A stretch of 64,000 nucleotides of DNA, taken from NCBI RefSeq assembly GCF_020829495.1, contig NZ_JAIVFQ010000009.1, positions 62,001-126,000 on the forward strand. The letters run 5' to 3'. Positions 50,808 to 59,983 of the stretch are shown here, piece by piece. Made by a program: the position numbers and the translations under genes. This stretch comes from Nostoc favosum CHAB5714 (GTDB lineage Bacteria > Cyanobacteriota > Cyanobacteriia > Cyanobacteriales > Nostocaceae). The notes under the pieces are model-generated. The model had not been told where the DNA came from. It worked only from the letters and a program-made list of their open reading frames with translations, and did not search any database. The stretch's first letter is position 1, and each line of letters starts with the position of its first letter.

Positions 50808-53048
50808 CTAATGACTAATTCTTACTTCTGACTTCGGAATTATGGCTTCTGGGTTGGCTTTTACTACTTGAGCGCGCGATCGCGGTTTGCCTGTGGCGAT
50901 CGCATAATTAATCGCCAACAGCCACAGCCACAATCCCGGATTCCGGGGTTCTAACCAAAAACCTACCCGGTTCAAGAAGCGCCCGAACCACGGACTCAGC
51001 AAAGCACCAACCAGGGCATGACGACCGAAGTTGAAATAACTACCAAGCCATCTGAGCAAATCCCTTGGCCCAGCAAGTTCCCAAATCCATAAAAGCAAGG
51101 CAGGATTTTTGCTCGCTGCTTTGAGTGCTAGGCGGTTAAAGGTTAACCAATCACACCTATCTTTAATGAAGTTATCTGCTACTTCTTGGGGTTCGTCTGC
51201 TAACAGTCCAAAGAAGGTGTTGAGCATGGAGTTAATGCGCTGGGGTGGTAAAAATTTCCCAGTGGGTACCATCATGCCTTTGGAAAATAGCCAAGTGACG
51301 GAAACGTTGCTTTGGTAGGCGCGAATTTGGTTCAAGTGGCGGAAACTTAACAAGTCATGTTTGAGAGCAGTATCCAACAGGGTTGTTAAACGCTCTAAGT
51401 TGCGAACTAGCGAACCAAAACCGGTGAAGACGAGGGGAGACTGGAGTGATGCTGCATCACCGATCGCAATCAATCGATCAAAGGCAACTGTGCGATCGCT
51501 ACTTCCCACACTAAAATGCCCCGGTATATACCCAAATGTCGGCTTCTTCCACACCAATTTGTCCATATCGCACCTGCGATACTCTGGCAAAATCGTGAAA
51601 AAGTCCTCGTACATCTCTAGCAAGGAACCGGGATTTTCAGCATTGACCTCATGGTAATGAAATAAATAAATCGTCAGTTCATCATCTGCCCCAGGAAACA
51701 GTTCCCAAATCAACTGCCTTCCCCGCGAGATATCCCCATGACTGTAAAGAACGTCTCCATACTGGGAATCCCATACTTCCGGCTCAAATCCGCTCTCAAT
51801 TGCCGCTCCCACCGTCGGACATACACTATCAAAAGCCCGACCACCATTTAATTGCCAAGCGATGGGGGACGCAGTTCCCATTGCATCTATTAGCAGTCGT
51901 CCACTTACTTGCTTCTCAACCTGACTGGGTAAGTGCTTGACTTTCAAAAGAACTTGTGATATATCAATATCTGCACGGATAAACTCTGTTTCATCCCAGA
52001 TTTCACCGCCTGCCGCTTGCAGTTTTTGCCCACACATTTGGAGCCATTTTTCGGAATCTAAACCTAAATTTAGGACTGTGGGTGTGTGGAGGACGGGCGA
52101 TCGCAGTTTGGATGGATTATTAGCATCAAAAAACTTATTGAATCCGTCTTTGTATTCCCTGGCAATGATGGTTTCTAACTCAGCGGGGGTGACTAAACCC
52201 AGGTTAACTAAGCTTTGAATCTCATCGCGGGAAATATTCCATTCTCGATTCATCCGCCCAAAAGGCATTCGTTCCAGCAGCAAGACTTTATATCCGAGTT
52301 TTGCCATCAGTGCTGCATGAATCGCGCCTAGTGCGCCACCGATGTAGATGATGTCGTAAGTAGGGGATGAGGGGGATGAGGAGGATGAGGAGGATGAGGG
52401 GGATGAGGAGGATATTATTTTTCCATCTCCCTCATCTCCCCCTGCTCCCTCATCTCCCCCTGCTCCCTCATCTCCCCCTGCTCCCTCATCTCCCCCTGCT
52501 CCCTCATCTCCCCCTGCTCCCCTGTCCCCTTGACTGGAAAACACCACTTGACGCGGCTGCTGCGGATTCCGTACTCCTTCGCGCCATCGTTGTTCCCACC
52601 AGTAGGCACGCGTTAGATCGTATTCACCGTTGGGCATTTTCTGAAAATACTTGACGGTGAGGGGGTAAGCAGAGCCTAGTGCTGCAAATATTGATTGCTT
52701 AGATAAATCAATTGCTGGCGGTTCTGGGTAATGATGCTCAAAACGGCTTCTGATTTCTTTGGTTAGGCGTTGCAAAATCTGCCCCTCTTTGGGAAAGGGT
52801 TGTTCTGCCCAACGAAACACTTTTAGATAAGTAGTTCGTTGCACCGACCAGACAAATACCGAAAGTTCCGCAGGCAAGTTTCCCCAAAGAGCCACCCCAG
52901 CAGTTGTAGTAGCACTGGGGATTTTGAGGCGAAAGCCTTCCGAGGTAAGCACTTTTTCTCCATTTCCGGGTTCAAAATCTGTTTGTAACCAGCTACGCAC
53001 AGTTGCTATATCCGGAGTTGGAACTTCTAAATAAAGGATTTCTCTCAT
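50808..53048 (-). CDS. cruP: CruA/CruP-type lycopene cyclase homologue (flavoprotein)
   Basis: The 746-residue FAD-dependent protein resembles CruA/CruP carotenoid enzymes of oxygenic phototrophs. It has an N-terminal extension (MREILYLEVPTPDIATVRSW), then a Rossmann FAD site (YDIIYIGGALGAIHAALMA), a GRLLIDAMGTASPIAWQL segment and a second FAD contact in LIAIGDAASLQSPLVFTGFG. CruP is the usual member in Nostoc relatives and the paralogue CruA makes carotene rings; CruP is my preferred reading. Residues about 172-229 are a repeat-derived insertion just before the FAD motif. The stop is followed by a heptamer repeat. Confidence 0.75.
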   Translation of the reverse strand: MREILYLEVPTPDIATVRSWLQTDFEPGNGEKVLTSEGFRLKIPSATTTAGVALWGNLPAELSVFVWSVQRTTYLKVFRWAEQPFPKEGQILQRLTKEIRSRFEHHYPEPPAIDLSKQSIFAALGSAYPLTVKYFQKMPNGEYDLTRAYWWEQRWREGVRNPQQPRQVVFSSQGDRGAGGDEGAGGDEGAGGDEGAGGDEGAGGDEGDGKIISSSSPSSSSSSSSPSSPTYDIIYIGGALGAIHAALMAKLGYKVLLLERMPFGRMNREWNISRDEIQSLVNLGLVTPAELETIIAREYKDGFNKFFDANNPSKLRSPVLHTPTVLNLGLDSEKWLQMCGQKLQAAGGEIWDETEFIRADIDISQVLLKVKHLPSQVEKQVSGRLLIDAMGTASPIAWQLNGGRAFDSVCPTVGAAIESGFEPEVWDSQYGDVLYSHGDISRGRQLIWELFPGADDELTIYLFHYHEVNAENPGSLLEMYEDFFTILPEYRRCDMDKLVWKKPTFGYIPGHFSVGSSDRTVAFDRLIAIGDAASLQSPLVFTGFGSLVRNLERLTTLLDTALKHDLLSFRHLNQIRAYQSNVSVTWLFSKGMMVPTGKFLPPQRINSMLNTFFGLLADEPQEVADNFIKDRCDWLTFNRLALKAASKNPALLLWIWELAGPRDLLRWLGSYFNFGRHALVGALLSPWFGRFLNRVGFWLEPRNPGLWLWLLAINYAIATGKPRSRAQVVKANPEAIIPKSEVRISH
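52361..52531. repeat. composite repeat inserted in frame in the lycopene cyclase gene
   Basis: Two blocks lie side by side. One is about six near-identical 18-bp units on the plus strand (CTCATCTCCCCCTGCTCC), translated on the minus strand as GAGGDE repeats. The other is a GATGAGGAG/GATGAGGGG block, translated as a serine/proline run. An insertion of the same two blocks lies in the thiO-thiG gene (60264-60420). The total keeps the reading frame. Confidence 0.9.
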
Positions 53049-53208
53049 GTTTTCCTGACATCTCCGATCAATCTACTCACTAAGACAGATTTTATGAAGG
53101 CACAAAGTAAGGTAAACTCCGCCCTATTACTTTCGTAAAGATTCAGTGAAGAAATTTTAAGAATTTGTCAAATTTATTGTTCATTTTGTATTTCTGTAAA
53201 CCCACGCC

Positions 53209-53442
53209 ATGAATTATCCCATTCCAGACAGTCCCCAGGAAATTGTTGCCCTACGACAACAGCCGATTGATGAAGAACTAGTTGCCAGTGCGATCGCTGG
53301 ATTAATTAAAATTGTCCGCGCTCAGGGTCAATCTTTGGAAGAATTAACCGCTCAGTTGCTAGCAGAAGATCCACTGCTGGATCAGCAACAACGTCGCTGG
53401 TTGAGCCAATTAGTTGCTCAATCCTGGGAAAAGTTCTCTTAG
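53209..53442 (+). CDS. small conserved cyanobacterial protein of unknown function
   Basis: The 77-residue protein reads MNYPIPDSPQEIVALRQQPI, then DEELVASAIAGLIKIVRAQG and a C-terminus with LLDQQQRRWLSQLVAQSWEKF. It is helical, acidic and soluble. I recall close relatives in other cyanobacteria but no function. It is divergent from the lycopene cyclase gene. Confidence 0.65.
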   Translation: MNYPIPDSPQEIVALRQQPIDEELVASAIAGLIKIVRAQGQSLEELTAQLLAEDPLLDQQQRRWLSQLVAQSWEKFS

Positions 53443-54242
53443 AATTTGGCGATCGACGATTTGGTCGCAGCATGAGATTTATAGATTTGCATCTAAATAT
53501 TGAAATATTGGCGATCGCTTTTTAGGTTTCAGCATAACAGCTTGACATCAGCAGTGTGAGCAGTTTGTAAAAATAGCAGAACCCCATATTAGCTGGTTTT
53601 GCTGATTTAATATCACTATACTTTTTTTAAAGGTTATTAAAAAATATGTAGTTAAAAATAGTGTATGTGACAAACAAGTACAATACAGTATAGAAAAATT
53701 TTTATACAATTTTTTGTGTGAGCAACACACCATATCTTGACATCTCTTCTATATTTAAGGATTCCAAAAAGATTTAACGATCAAATCATCGGGTATGCCA
53801 AACAAAATTTCAAAATTAAAACTAAGAGTCTGTCAAGGAATAATTGACGAATAAATTCTCTGTAGAGACGGCGATTTATCGCGTTTCTCTAACCATCAAA
53901 ATAGATTTGACAGACCACTACACTAGTACAGGTAGGTGGAAATAAGCCACCTAGTTGAAATCGCTAAAAATACTACAATGTATGTGTTTTTTACTTTTGT
54001 ATTGTATTGTTGTACTAGGTGATAATTAAAGCATTAATTATCTTGCTCGTTATAGTTAATGTTCAGGTAAACCGTAGAGTTACTAGATACTGAGCATAGA
54101 TTAATACAGTTTAAATCTGCACTGAAATTGGAAATAATTATTTTTAAGTTTGAAATTAGTTTTAAAAACGCATTTTAATTTAGGGAATAATTTGTCTAAT
54201 CCTGTTATAAAAACATAGATTTAAATTAAGGGTAAATCTACT
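53443..54242. other. AT-rich intergenic region containing MITE copy
   Basis: 800 bp with no gene other than the 88-bp element at 53828-53915. It precedes the vWA/dynamin cassette and is, like that cassette, notably AT-rich. Confidence 0.5.
53828..53915 (-). mobile_element. 88-bp MITE-like element B, copy 2
   Basis: Ends GTCTGTCAA and TTGACAGAC; reverse complement of the copy at 13717-13804 with about 12 mismatches over 88 bp. Both copies also share ACTAC after one end, so the true ends may reach a few bases further. Confidence 0.8.
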
Positions 54243-54878
54243 ATGTCAGAAAAGCATAACTTAGAAAAACGGGACTACACATTAATCATTGATAAAAGTG
54301 GGAGTATGTCAGATCCTGACAATGGTTTAGAAGGTAGTAAAAGCCGTTGGGACGTAATGCAAGAATCGACACTTGCTTTAGCTCGGAAATGCGAAAAATA
54401 CGATCCTGATGGTATTACTATATATATATTCTCAAATAAGTTTAAGCGTTTTGAAAATGTTACTGCCAGCAAGGTTAAACAAATATTTAAAGAAAACGAA
54501 CCTTCAGGTCGTACCAACCTAGCAAGTGTTTTGCAAGATGCTTTACAAAACTACTTTCAGAGAAAGGCAAAGGGACAAGCAAAAGCAAATGGAGAAACAA
54601 TATTAGTTGTTACTGATGGAGAAGCAGACGAGCAGTTTGAAGTAATTAAAGTAATTGTAGAAGCGACCAAACAAATAGATAGACCTGAAGAGTTAGCTAT
54701 CTCCTTTATTCAAATAGGTAACGATCAATCTGCAACCAGATTTCTTAAATTTTTGGATGATAGTTTAGAAGAAAAAGCCGAAGCTAAGTATGACATTGTA
54801 GATACAGTTACAATTGAAGATATTGAAGAAGGAAATTTAACATTTGAACAAGTGTTATTGAATGCAATTATTGATTAA
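54243..54878 (+). CDS. von Willebrand factor A domain protein
   Basis: The 211-residue protein is a single vWA domain with an intact MIDAS metal site: DKSGSMS (17-23), Thr91 in SGRTNLASVL and Asp125 in VVTDGEADE. It is cytosolic, with no signal peptide or membrane helix. The dynamin-like GTPase starts 16 bases after its stop, so they are co-transcribed. vWA domains mediate protein-protein contacts and often partner with NTPases. Here it probably binds the GTPase or its target (inference). Confidence 0.85.
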   Translation: MSEKHNLEKRDYTLIIDKSGSMSDPDNGLEGSKSRWDVMQESTLALARKCEKYDPDGITIYIFSNKFKRFENVTASKVKQIFKENEPSGRTNLASVLQDALQNYFQRKAKGQAKANGETILVVTDGEADEQFEVIKVIVEATKQIDRPEELAISFIQIGNDQSATRFLKFLDDSLEEKAEAKYDIVDTVTIEDIEEGNLTFEQVLLNAIID

Positions 54879-54894
54879 AAAAAGAGGATTGTTT

Positions 54895-57123
54895 ATGGAA
54901 AATATTGAAAAAAATCTCGAAGATTATCTTAAAGGTTATTCTCAATATAAATTAGATGAAAAAAAATTAGTAGATTCTGAAATATTAGAAAAATCAGAAA
55001 GTTATGAAATTAAATCTAGTAATAGATTTCTCACTATAATATCGCAATTTAAAAAAATATTTGATGGGTACGATAAAGTCTTACCTTATCTACATCTTGA
55101 TGAAAATACAAAACTATCTCTAGAAAAAAAAAGAGACTGGATTCATAGACTTGAACAAGAAGATTTTCCTGTGGCTTTTCTCGGTTCCTTTTCAGCAGGA
55201 AAATCAACCATTATTAATGGAATTTTAGATAGAGACTTACTTCCCGAAAAAATTCAATCAACTACAGCCTTTCCAACAATCATACGGAAAGGAAGCAAAG
55301 ATTTAGTAGTGATTTATTATATAGATGAAAACGCTAAAGTATCTCTCTGGAATCAGTTATGCAATGAAATAGGCATTAAAATTGATAAAAATCTTAATAA
55401 AGAATCCGATTTGGAAGATATATCTGAGCATTTAAAACGAATTAAAGAAATGGTTTCCGAATATGAAAAAGTAAATAATCAAATAGATTCCAAACCATTA
55501 AAAACGCTTGAAAACCTTTTTACAGGATGGCATAATGATAAATATAAAATCTTAAAAAAAAGTATAGAACTTTCGGAATTAAAAAACTATGTTGAGGGAC
55601 ATGAAGATTCTCTTTTTATAGATAGAATAGAAGTCAATCTTGAGAAACTAGAGGTTCCTGAAAATATTGTTTTAGTTGATCTTCCTGGATTGAATGTAGC
55701 AAATCAACGTCATATACAATTTACAAAAGAATATATTCAAGAAAAAGCTAAAGCTTTTGTAGTCTGCATGAAACCTTTTCAATTACTTGAAGGACAAGAG
55801 ATAATTTTCCTTGAAGAAACGAATAGGACTAATCCTACAATCTTACAAAGATCATTTTGGGTTATTAATCAGTGGGATAGATTAAACCAAAATCAAAAAA
55901 TTGAAGAGGAGGGTAACTTTTTTCAGAAAATACAACAATATAATTTAACTATCACTCGTGAAAGATTCTTCAAAACTTCAGCGCTAAATTACCTGCTTCT
56001 GGCTTGTATTGCAAACGAAACGATTAATCAAACAGATAAGCTGAAAAGCGAGATTAGTAATTTAGACTTAATCAAAATAACACAAACAAATGCAGATAAA
56101 ATATCCTCAGAAGAAGCAAAAAAATTATTAGAGCATCAAGAAATAAAGGCCTTCTCATATTTTAGATATGCATTGTTAGATTATTTAGATAATCAAGCAA
56201 AAGATGAATTTCTGACAAATGCAAAAAGTGAACTTTTGCAAGTAATAGTAATTTTGAAAAAGCATTTAGAAGTTTTCGATGATTGGTATAAAGATGATAA
56301 TGATAGAACAAGAGAAATTCACACTATAGAAGTCACAAGACAATCAGATATTTTTGTTAAATGCCTAAAACAGAAAATTCAAGAGTTTAGCTTTCATGTA
56401 CGTGACTCGCTTAAAATCGATTTTTGGAATAATGAACACACAATTGAAGTAGAAAAAGAAATTAATAGAAGAATTTCACAACTCAATAAAGAAGAGCTAA
56501 AAGACAAATTACAGTCAGGCGATTACATAAAAGTATTTTATGACAGATTCCTACCCATAGTTGAAGAAACGATAAAAATTCATGTTATTTTAAAAGAAAA
56601 ATTAGTATTTGCTATTGAAGCATTTTTTGTTCAACGTCTAAATAAACTTCTTTTAGAGCTTAAAGATGTAAACAAGGATTACTTACCAGAAAGAATACTA
56701 AATAATTTAGAAAATTTGCTAAGTAAGAGAGATATCGAAATGCGATTAAACGGTCTGGTAGATTACTTGTTTTTTAACTATAACGATGAATTAAATAGAA
56801 TAAGTAAAAACCTCAGACAATCTCAGGATATTAGTTTAGAAAAGATTGTTATCGATGGATTAGAAGAATATAAAAACATATTAATTAATTTCATTAGTAA
56901 TTTAAAAGAAGATATAAATAAATATGTTAAATTCAGTGTCAAAAATCATACCGAGTATTTAGAAAGAGAATTATTGGGACTCTTAGAAGAAGAAAAAGAA
57001 CATATAATTTTTCAAATTAGTCAAAAAGTCAACACATCAGAAGCTATTAAGTTTGAACAAAATAAAAGCGATATAATAAAGGACACCTATAGCACCATCA
57101 AGAGTATAAGTAACGAGCTATAA
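54895..57123 (+). CDS. dynamin-like GTPase
   Basis: Start at the ATG with AGAGGA eight bases upstream gives 742 residues; a longer frame would overlap the vWA gene. The G domain is complete: G1 GSFSAGKST (97-105), G2 threonines in QSTTAFPT, G3 DLPG (262-265) and a G4 variant NQWD (325-328). The remaining 400 residues are lysine- and glutamate-rich helices, as in bacterial dynamin stalks. No clear membrane helix is seen, so any membrane contact would be through an amphipathic tip. Bacterial dynamins remodel or seal membranes, including under phage attack. Pairing with a vWA gene is uncommon in my knowledge. Confidence 0.85.
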   Translation: MENIEKNLEDYLKGYSQYKLDEKKLVDSEILEKSESYEIKSSNRFLTIISQFKKIFDGYDKVLPYLHLDENTKLSLEKKRDWIHRLEQEDFPVAFLGSFSAGKSTIINGILDRDLLPEKIQSTTAFPTIIRKGSKDLVVIYYIDENAKVSLWNQLCNEIGIKIDKNLNKESDLEDISEHLKRIKEMVSEYEKVNNQIDSKPLKTLENLFTGWHNDKYKILKKSIELSELKNYVEGHEDSLFIDRIEVNLEKLEVPENIVLVDLPGLNVANQRHIQFTKEYIQEKAKAFVVCMKPFQLLEGQEIIFLEETNRTNPTILQRSFWVINQWDRLNQNQKIEEEGNFFQKIQQYNLTITRERFFKTSALNYLLLACIANETINQTDKLKSEISNLDLIKITQTNADKISSEEAKKLLEHQEIKAFSYFRYALLDYLDNQAKDEFLTNAKSELLQVIVILKKHLEVFDDWYKDDNDRTREIHTIEVTRQSDIFVKCLKQKIQEFSFHVRDSLKIDFWNNEHTIEVEKEINRRISQLNKEELKDKLQSGDYIKVFYDRFLPIVEETIKIHVILKEKLVFAIEAFFVQRLNKLLLELKDVNKDYLPERILNNLENLLSKRDIEMRLNGLVDYLFFNYNDELNRISKNLRQSQDISLEKIVIDGLEEYKNILINFISNLKEDINKYVKFSVKNHTEYLERELLGLLEEEKEHIIFQISQKVNTSEAIKFEQNKSDIIKDTYSTIKSISNEL

Positions 57124-57177
57124 ATCAAGGGGCAACAAATATTATGTTGCCGATGTGAAAGAATAGTTAAAGCGTCA

Positions 57178-57278
57178 TAGAGCAATCCTATTTGATTTGT
57201 GAGAATTGAAAGCCACAGATCCCCGACTTCTCAAACAAGTCGGGGATCTGATCTCACGAATCATTTAGGATTGCTCTA
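57178..57278 (+). mobile_element. MITE-like element D, copy 2
   Basis: TAGAGCAATCCTATTTGATT pairs with AATCATTTAGGATTGCTCTA. Inside is a second perfect hairpin, AGATCCCCGACTT with AAGTCGGGGATCT. It lies between the dynamin gene and convergent cimA and could act as a terminator for both. Confidence 0.75.
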
Positions 57279-57340
57279 TTGTTGCGCGATCGCCTCCCAT
57301 TTTCATTAAAAAGTGTAAAGTTTATTTACACCATACAGTG

Positions 57341-59038
57341 TTATTTATCAACTAGAAGCTTTCCCGCCGCCTCCGCTTGGGAGTGCAATAACAAACCATA
57401 TTCCAATCCTTCCACCACTGCTTGATAGGAAGCCTCCAAAATATTGGTAGAAACTCCTACCGTTGTCCAGCGTTGACGACCATTGCCCGACTCTACCAAC
57501 ACACGGGTTTTCGCCGCAGTGCCCGTATGTCCGTTGAGAATCCGCACTTTGTAATCTGTCAAATCAAAGGTTGCTATTTGGGGATAAAAGTTCACCAAAG
57601 CCTTGCGTAAAGCCGCATCCAAAGCTGCCACTGGGCCATTACCTTCCGCCGCCTCCAGAATATTTTTCCCATCAACAGCGAGTTTAACTGTAGCTAAGGC
57701 ATTGCTAGTTTCTTTCCCCTCAATCAAGTCACAGTGGACTTGAAAACCTTTGACTTCAAAAAATTTCTGGCGACCTCCCAAAGCTTCGTGCATCAGTAGC
57801 GCAAAACTAGCCTCTGCTGCTTCAAATTGAAATCCTTCACTCTCCAAATCTTTGAGGCGCTGGAGAATTTGCTTGGCTTCTGCCTTCAGTTGATCCAGGT
57901 CAATGCCAAAACTGCGGGCTTTAGCTAAAACATTGCTAAGTCCAGACTGTTCAGAAATCACGATGCGGCGATGATTACCGACTTGTTCCGGCTGAATATG
58001 TTCGTAAGTCAGGGGATTACGTTCCACCGCTGATACATGAATACCGCCTTTGTGGGCAAAAGCCGAAAGTCCTACAAAGGGAGCGTGTTCATCTGGCGCG
58101 AGGTTGACCACCTCACTAATAAAACGACTAGCTTCTGTAAGTTGTGTTAGCTGGTCTTCTGTGATACAACTGTAACCCAGCTTCAATTGTAAATTGGGAA
58201 TTAACGAACAGAGGTTAGCATTACCGCAACGTTCACCGTAACCGTTAATTGTCCCCTGTACCATCTTTGCCCCTGCCATCACGGCGGCTATTGCGTTAGC
58301 AACCGCCATTTCCGAATCGTTATGAGTATGAATTCCAATTTGGGGCATTGGGCATTGGGCATTGGGCATTGGTGATTGGGAAGAATCATTCCCCATTCCC
58401 CATTCCCCATTCCCCATTCCCCATTCCCCAGTCACCTTTACCACATCTTGAACAATTTGGCTAATTTCATGGGGTAAAGTGCCACCATTGGTATCACAAA
58501 GAACTAGCCATTCAGCACCAGATGCGATCGCAGCCTCTAATGTCTGTAAAGCATAATCCCGATTGTGCTTGTAACCATCAAACCAATGTTCGGCATCGTA
58601 GATAATGCGACGCCCTTGAGAACGGAGGTACTCAATCGTGTCGCGGATCATTGCCAAATTTTCTTCTAATGTCGTCTTGAGGCTTGTTGTGACATGTAAA
58701 TCCCAAGACTTGCCAAAAATCGTTACCCAGCGAGTTCCCGCAGCTAAAATATCCTGTAGCATCGGTTCGGTTGCGGCAGTGGAATTAGGGCGTCGAGTCG
58801 AACAAAAAGCCACAATTTCAGCTTGTTTGAGTGGATCTTCTTGGAGTTGCCAGAAAAATTGTACATCCTTGGGATTGGCACCAGGCCAACCGCCTTCAAT
58901 AAAGGGAATTCCCAGTTGATCAAGTCTACGAGCAATGCGTAACTTATCTTCTATCGATACTGATAGCCCCTCGCGCTGAGTGCCATCTCGTAATGTAGTG
59001 TCATAGAGCCAAAGTTGAGGTGAAGAATTTGTGGTCAT
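57341..59038 (-). CDS. cimA: citramalate synthase
   Basis: It condenses pyruvate and acetyl-CoA to citramalate for isoleucine synthesis. From the ATG at 59038 the product is 565 residues. Motifs: LWLYDTTLRDGTQREGLSVS, VTIFGKSWDLH, LCDTNGGTLPHE, the metal-binding IGIHTHNDSE and NGYGERCGNANL. The C-terminal regulatory domain ends near VEGLEYGLL. These distinguish the CimA/TIGR00977 group from 2-isopropylmalate synthase. Residues about 203-231, just before IGIHTHND, are a repeat-derived in-frame insertion. Confidence 0.92.
   Translation of the reverse strand: MTTNSSPQLWLYDTTLRDGTQREGLSVSIEDKLRIARRLDQLGIPFIEGGWPGANPKDVQFFWQLQEDPLKQAEIVAFCSTRRPNSTAATEPMLQDILAAGTRWVTIFGKSWDLHVTTSLKTTLEENLAMIRDTIEYLRSQGRRIIYDAEHWFDGYKHNRDYALQTLEAAIASGAEWLVLCDTNGGTLPHEISQIVQDVVKVTGEWGMGNGEWGMGNDSSQSPMPNAQCPMPQIGIHTHNDSEMAVANAIAAVMAGAKMVQGTINGYGERCGNANLCSLIPNLQLKLGYSCITEDQLTQLTEASRFISEVVNLAPDEHAPFVGLSAFAHKGGIHVSAVERNPLTYEHIQPEQVGNHRRIVISEQSGLSNVLAKARSFGIDLDQLKAEAKQILQRLKDLESEGFQFEAAEASFALLMHEALGGRQKFFEVKGFQVHCDLIEGKETSNALATVKLAVDGKNILEAAEGNGPVAALDAALRKALVNFYPQIATFDLTDYKVRILNGHTGTAAKTRVLVESGNGRQRWTTVGVSTNILEASYQAVVEGLEYGLLLHSQAEAAGKLLVDK
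58341..58432. repeat. heptamer repeats inserted in frame in cimA
   Basis: A GGGCATT block (four units) and a CCCCATT block (five to six units) lie inside the gene. On the coding strand they read GEWGMGNGEWGMGN, then DSSQSPMPNAQCPMP. Relatives have no such segment between the KVT helix and IGIHTHND, to my knowledge. The insertion length is a multiple of three as translated. Confidence 0.88.
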
Positions 59039-59113
59039 AAAACTGGGACCGACGAGACAACTTTCGAGGCAATGTGTCAATATACAACAAAACGCCAGTT
59101 TGGCAATTAAAAA

Positions 59114-59452
59114 ATGCCTAAGGTACTAGCTCAAGGTAAAACAGTTGAGTGCGTAAGCAAAAGCAATCTCCGAACAATTTTGCTGCAAAATGGTATTGAC
59201 CTCTACAATGACGGTGCTAAGGTAATCAACTGTCGGGGCATTGGCAGTTGCGGAACTTGCGCGGTTAAGGTAGAGGGCGAAGTATCAGCAGCGAATTGGC
59301 GTGATCGAGCACGGCGTTCGTTTCCTCCCCATTCTCCTACAACAGACTTGCGTTTAGCCTGTCAAACTCTGGTTTTAGGCGATGTGAAAGTGACAAAGTT
59401 TGATGGATTTTGGGGACAAGGTTCTCGAATAGTGTGGACACCAAAAGGTTAA
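59114..59452 (+). CDS. [2Fe-2S] ferredoxin-like protein
   Basis: The 112-residue protein has four cysteines in ferredoxin order: Cys40, Cys46 and Cys49 in NCRGIGSCGTCAV, and Cys83 in RLACQT. The fold-length and IVWTPKG ending match a small cyanobacterial ferredoxin family. It should carry electrons in the cytosol or stroma-like space; partner unknown. A membrane-anchored protein gene follows 16 bases later. Confidence 0.88.
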   Translation: MPKVLAQGKTVECVSKSNLRTILLQNGIDLYNDGAKVINCRGIGSCGTCAVKVEGEVSAANWRDRARRSFPPHSPTTDLRLACQTLVLGDVKVTKFDGFWGQGSRIVWTPKG

Positions 59453-59468
59453 AAAGGAGTAAGACAAG

Positions 59469-59867
59469 ATGGGTAGATGGACACCCTTAATTTTAATGGC
59501 TGGAGGTTTGGCCATTCTGCTTGGTACATTACTGGGCATCAACTTTCCGATGGGCGTACAAAGCGCTAACAATCCCAGTGACAAAAAATCACAAGTCCTC
59601 CCAGCTAATATCAATGTTAATAGCAGTGCTGGCAGCAAGAATGAAGAAACTGCAACTGAAGGAAATGAAACTACTGAAACAAACCAAAACAGACGCACTA
59701 TTGTAGCCCCAAGACCTGACAACAGGAGCAGCGTTGCCCAGAATCCTTCTGATGACTCAACATCACCTGCTGACACTACAACAGACGGCAATACAGATTC
59801 TTCACAAACAAATACGCCATCTGGCGATACAAATCAAGGCAACGAACCAATTCGCGCCTTGTGGTAA
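59469..59867 (+). CDS. membrane-anchored protein with disordered acidic tail
   Basis: The 132-residue protein has one N-terminal hydrophobic helix (LILMAGGLAILLGTLLGINF). The rest is low-complexity, rich in Asn, Ser, Thr and acidic residues (SSQTNTPSGDTNQGNEP). AAGGAG precedes the ATG. It is probably co-transcribed with the ferredoxin and would be an exported tail. No family recognised. Confidence 0.6.
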   Translation: MGRWTPLILMAGGLAILLGTLLGINFPMGVQSANNPSDKKSQVLPANINVNSSAGSKNEETATEGNETTETNQNRRTIVAPRPDNRSSVAQNPSDDSTSPADTTTDGNTDSSQTNTPSGDTNQGNEPIRALW

Positions 59868-59884
59868 CGATAGATCCGTCTATA

Positions 59885-59983
59885 GTTACGAGTTATAAGT
59901 TATAAGTTATGAGTTATGAGTTATTAGTTATGTACTAATGACTAATGACTAATGACTAGTGACTAATGACTAATGACTAGTGA
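59885..59983. repeat. tandem repeats (GAGTTAT)n and (ACTAATG)n overlapping thiO-thiG start
   Basis: Two blocks of 7-bp units fill the gap upstream of thiO-thiG. The last ACTAATG-type units contain the ATG and the following codons. Confidence 0.9.
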
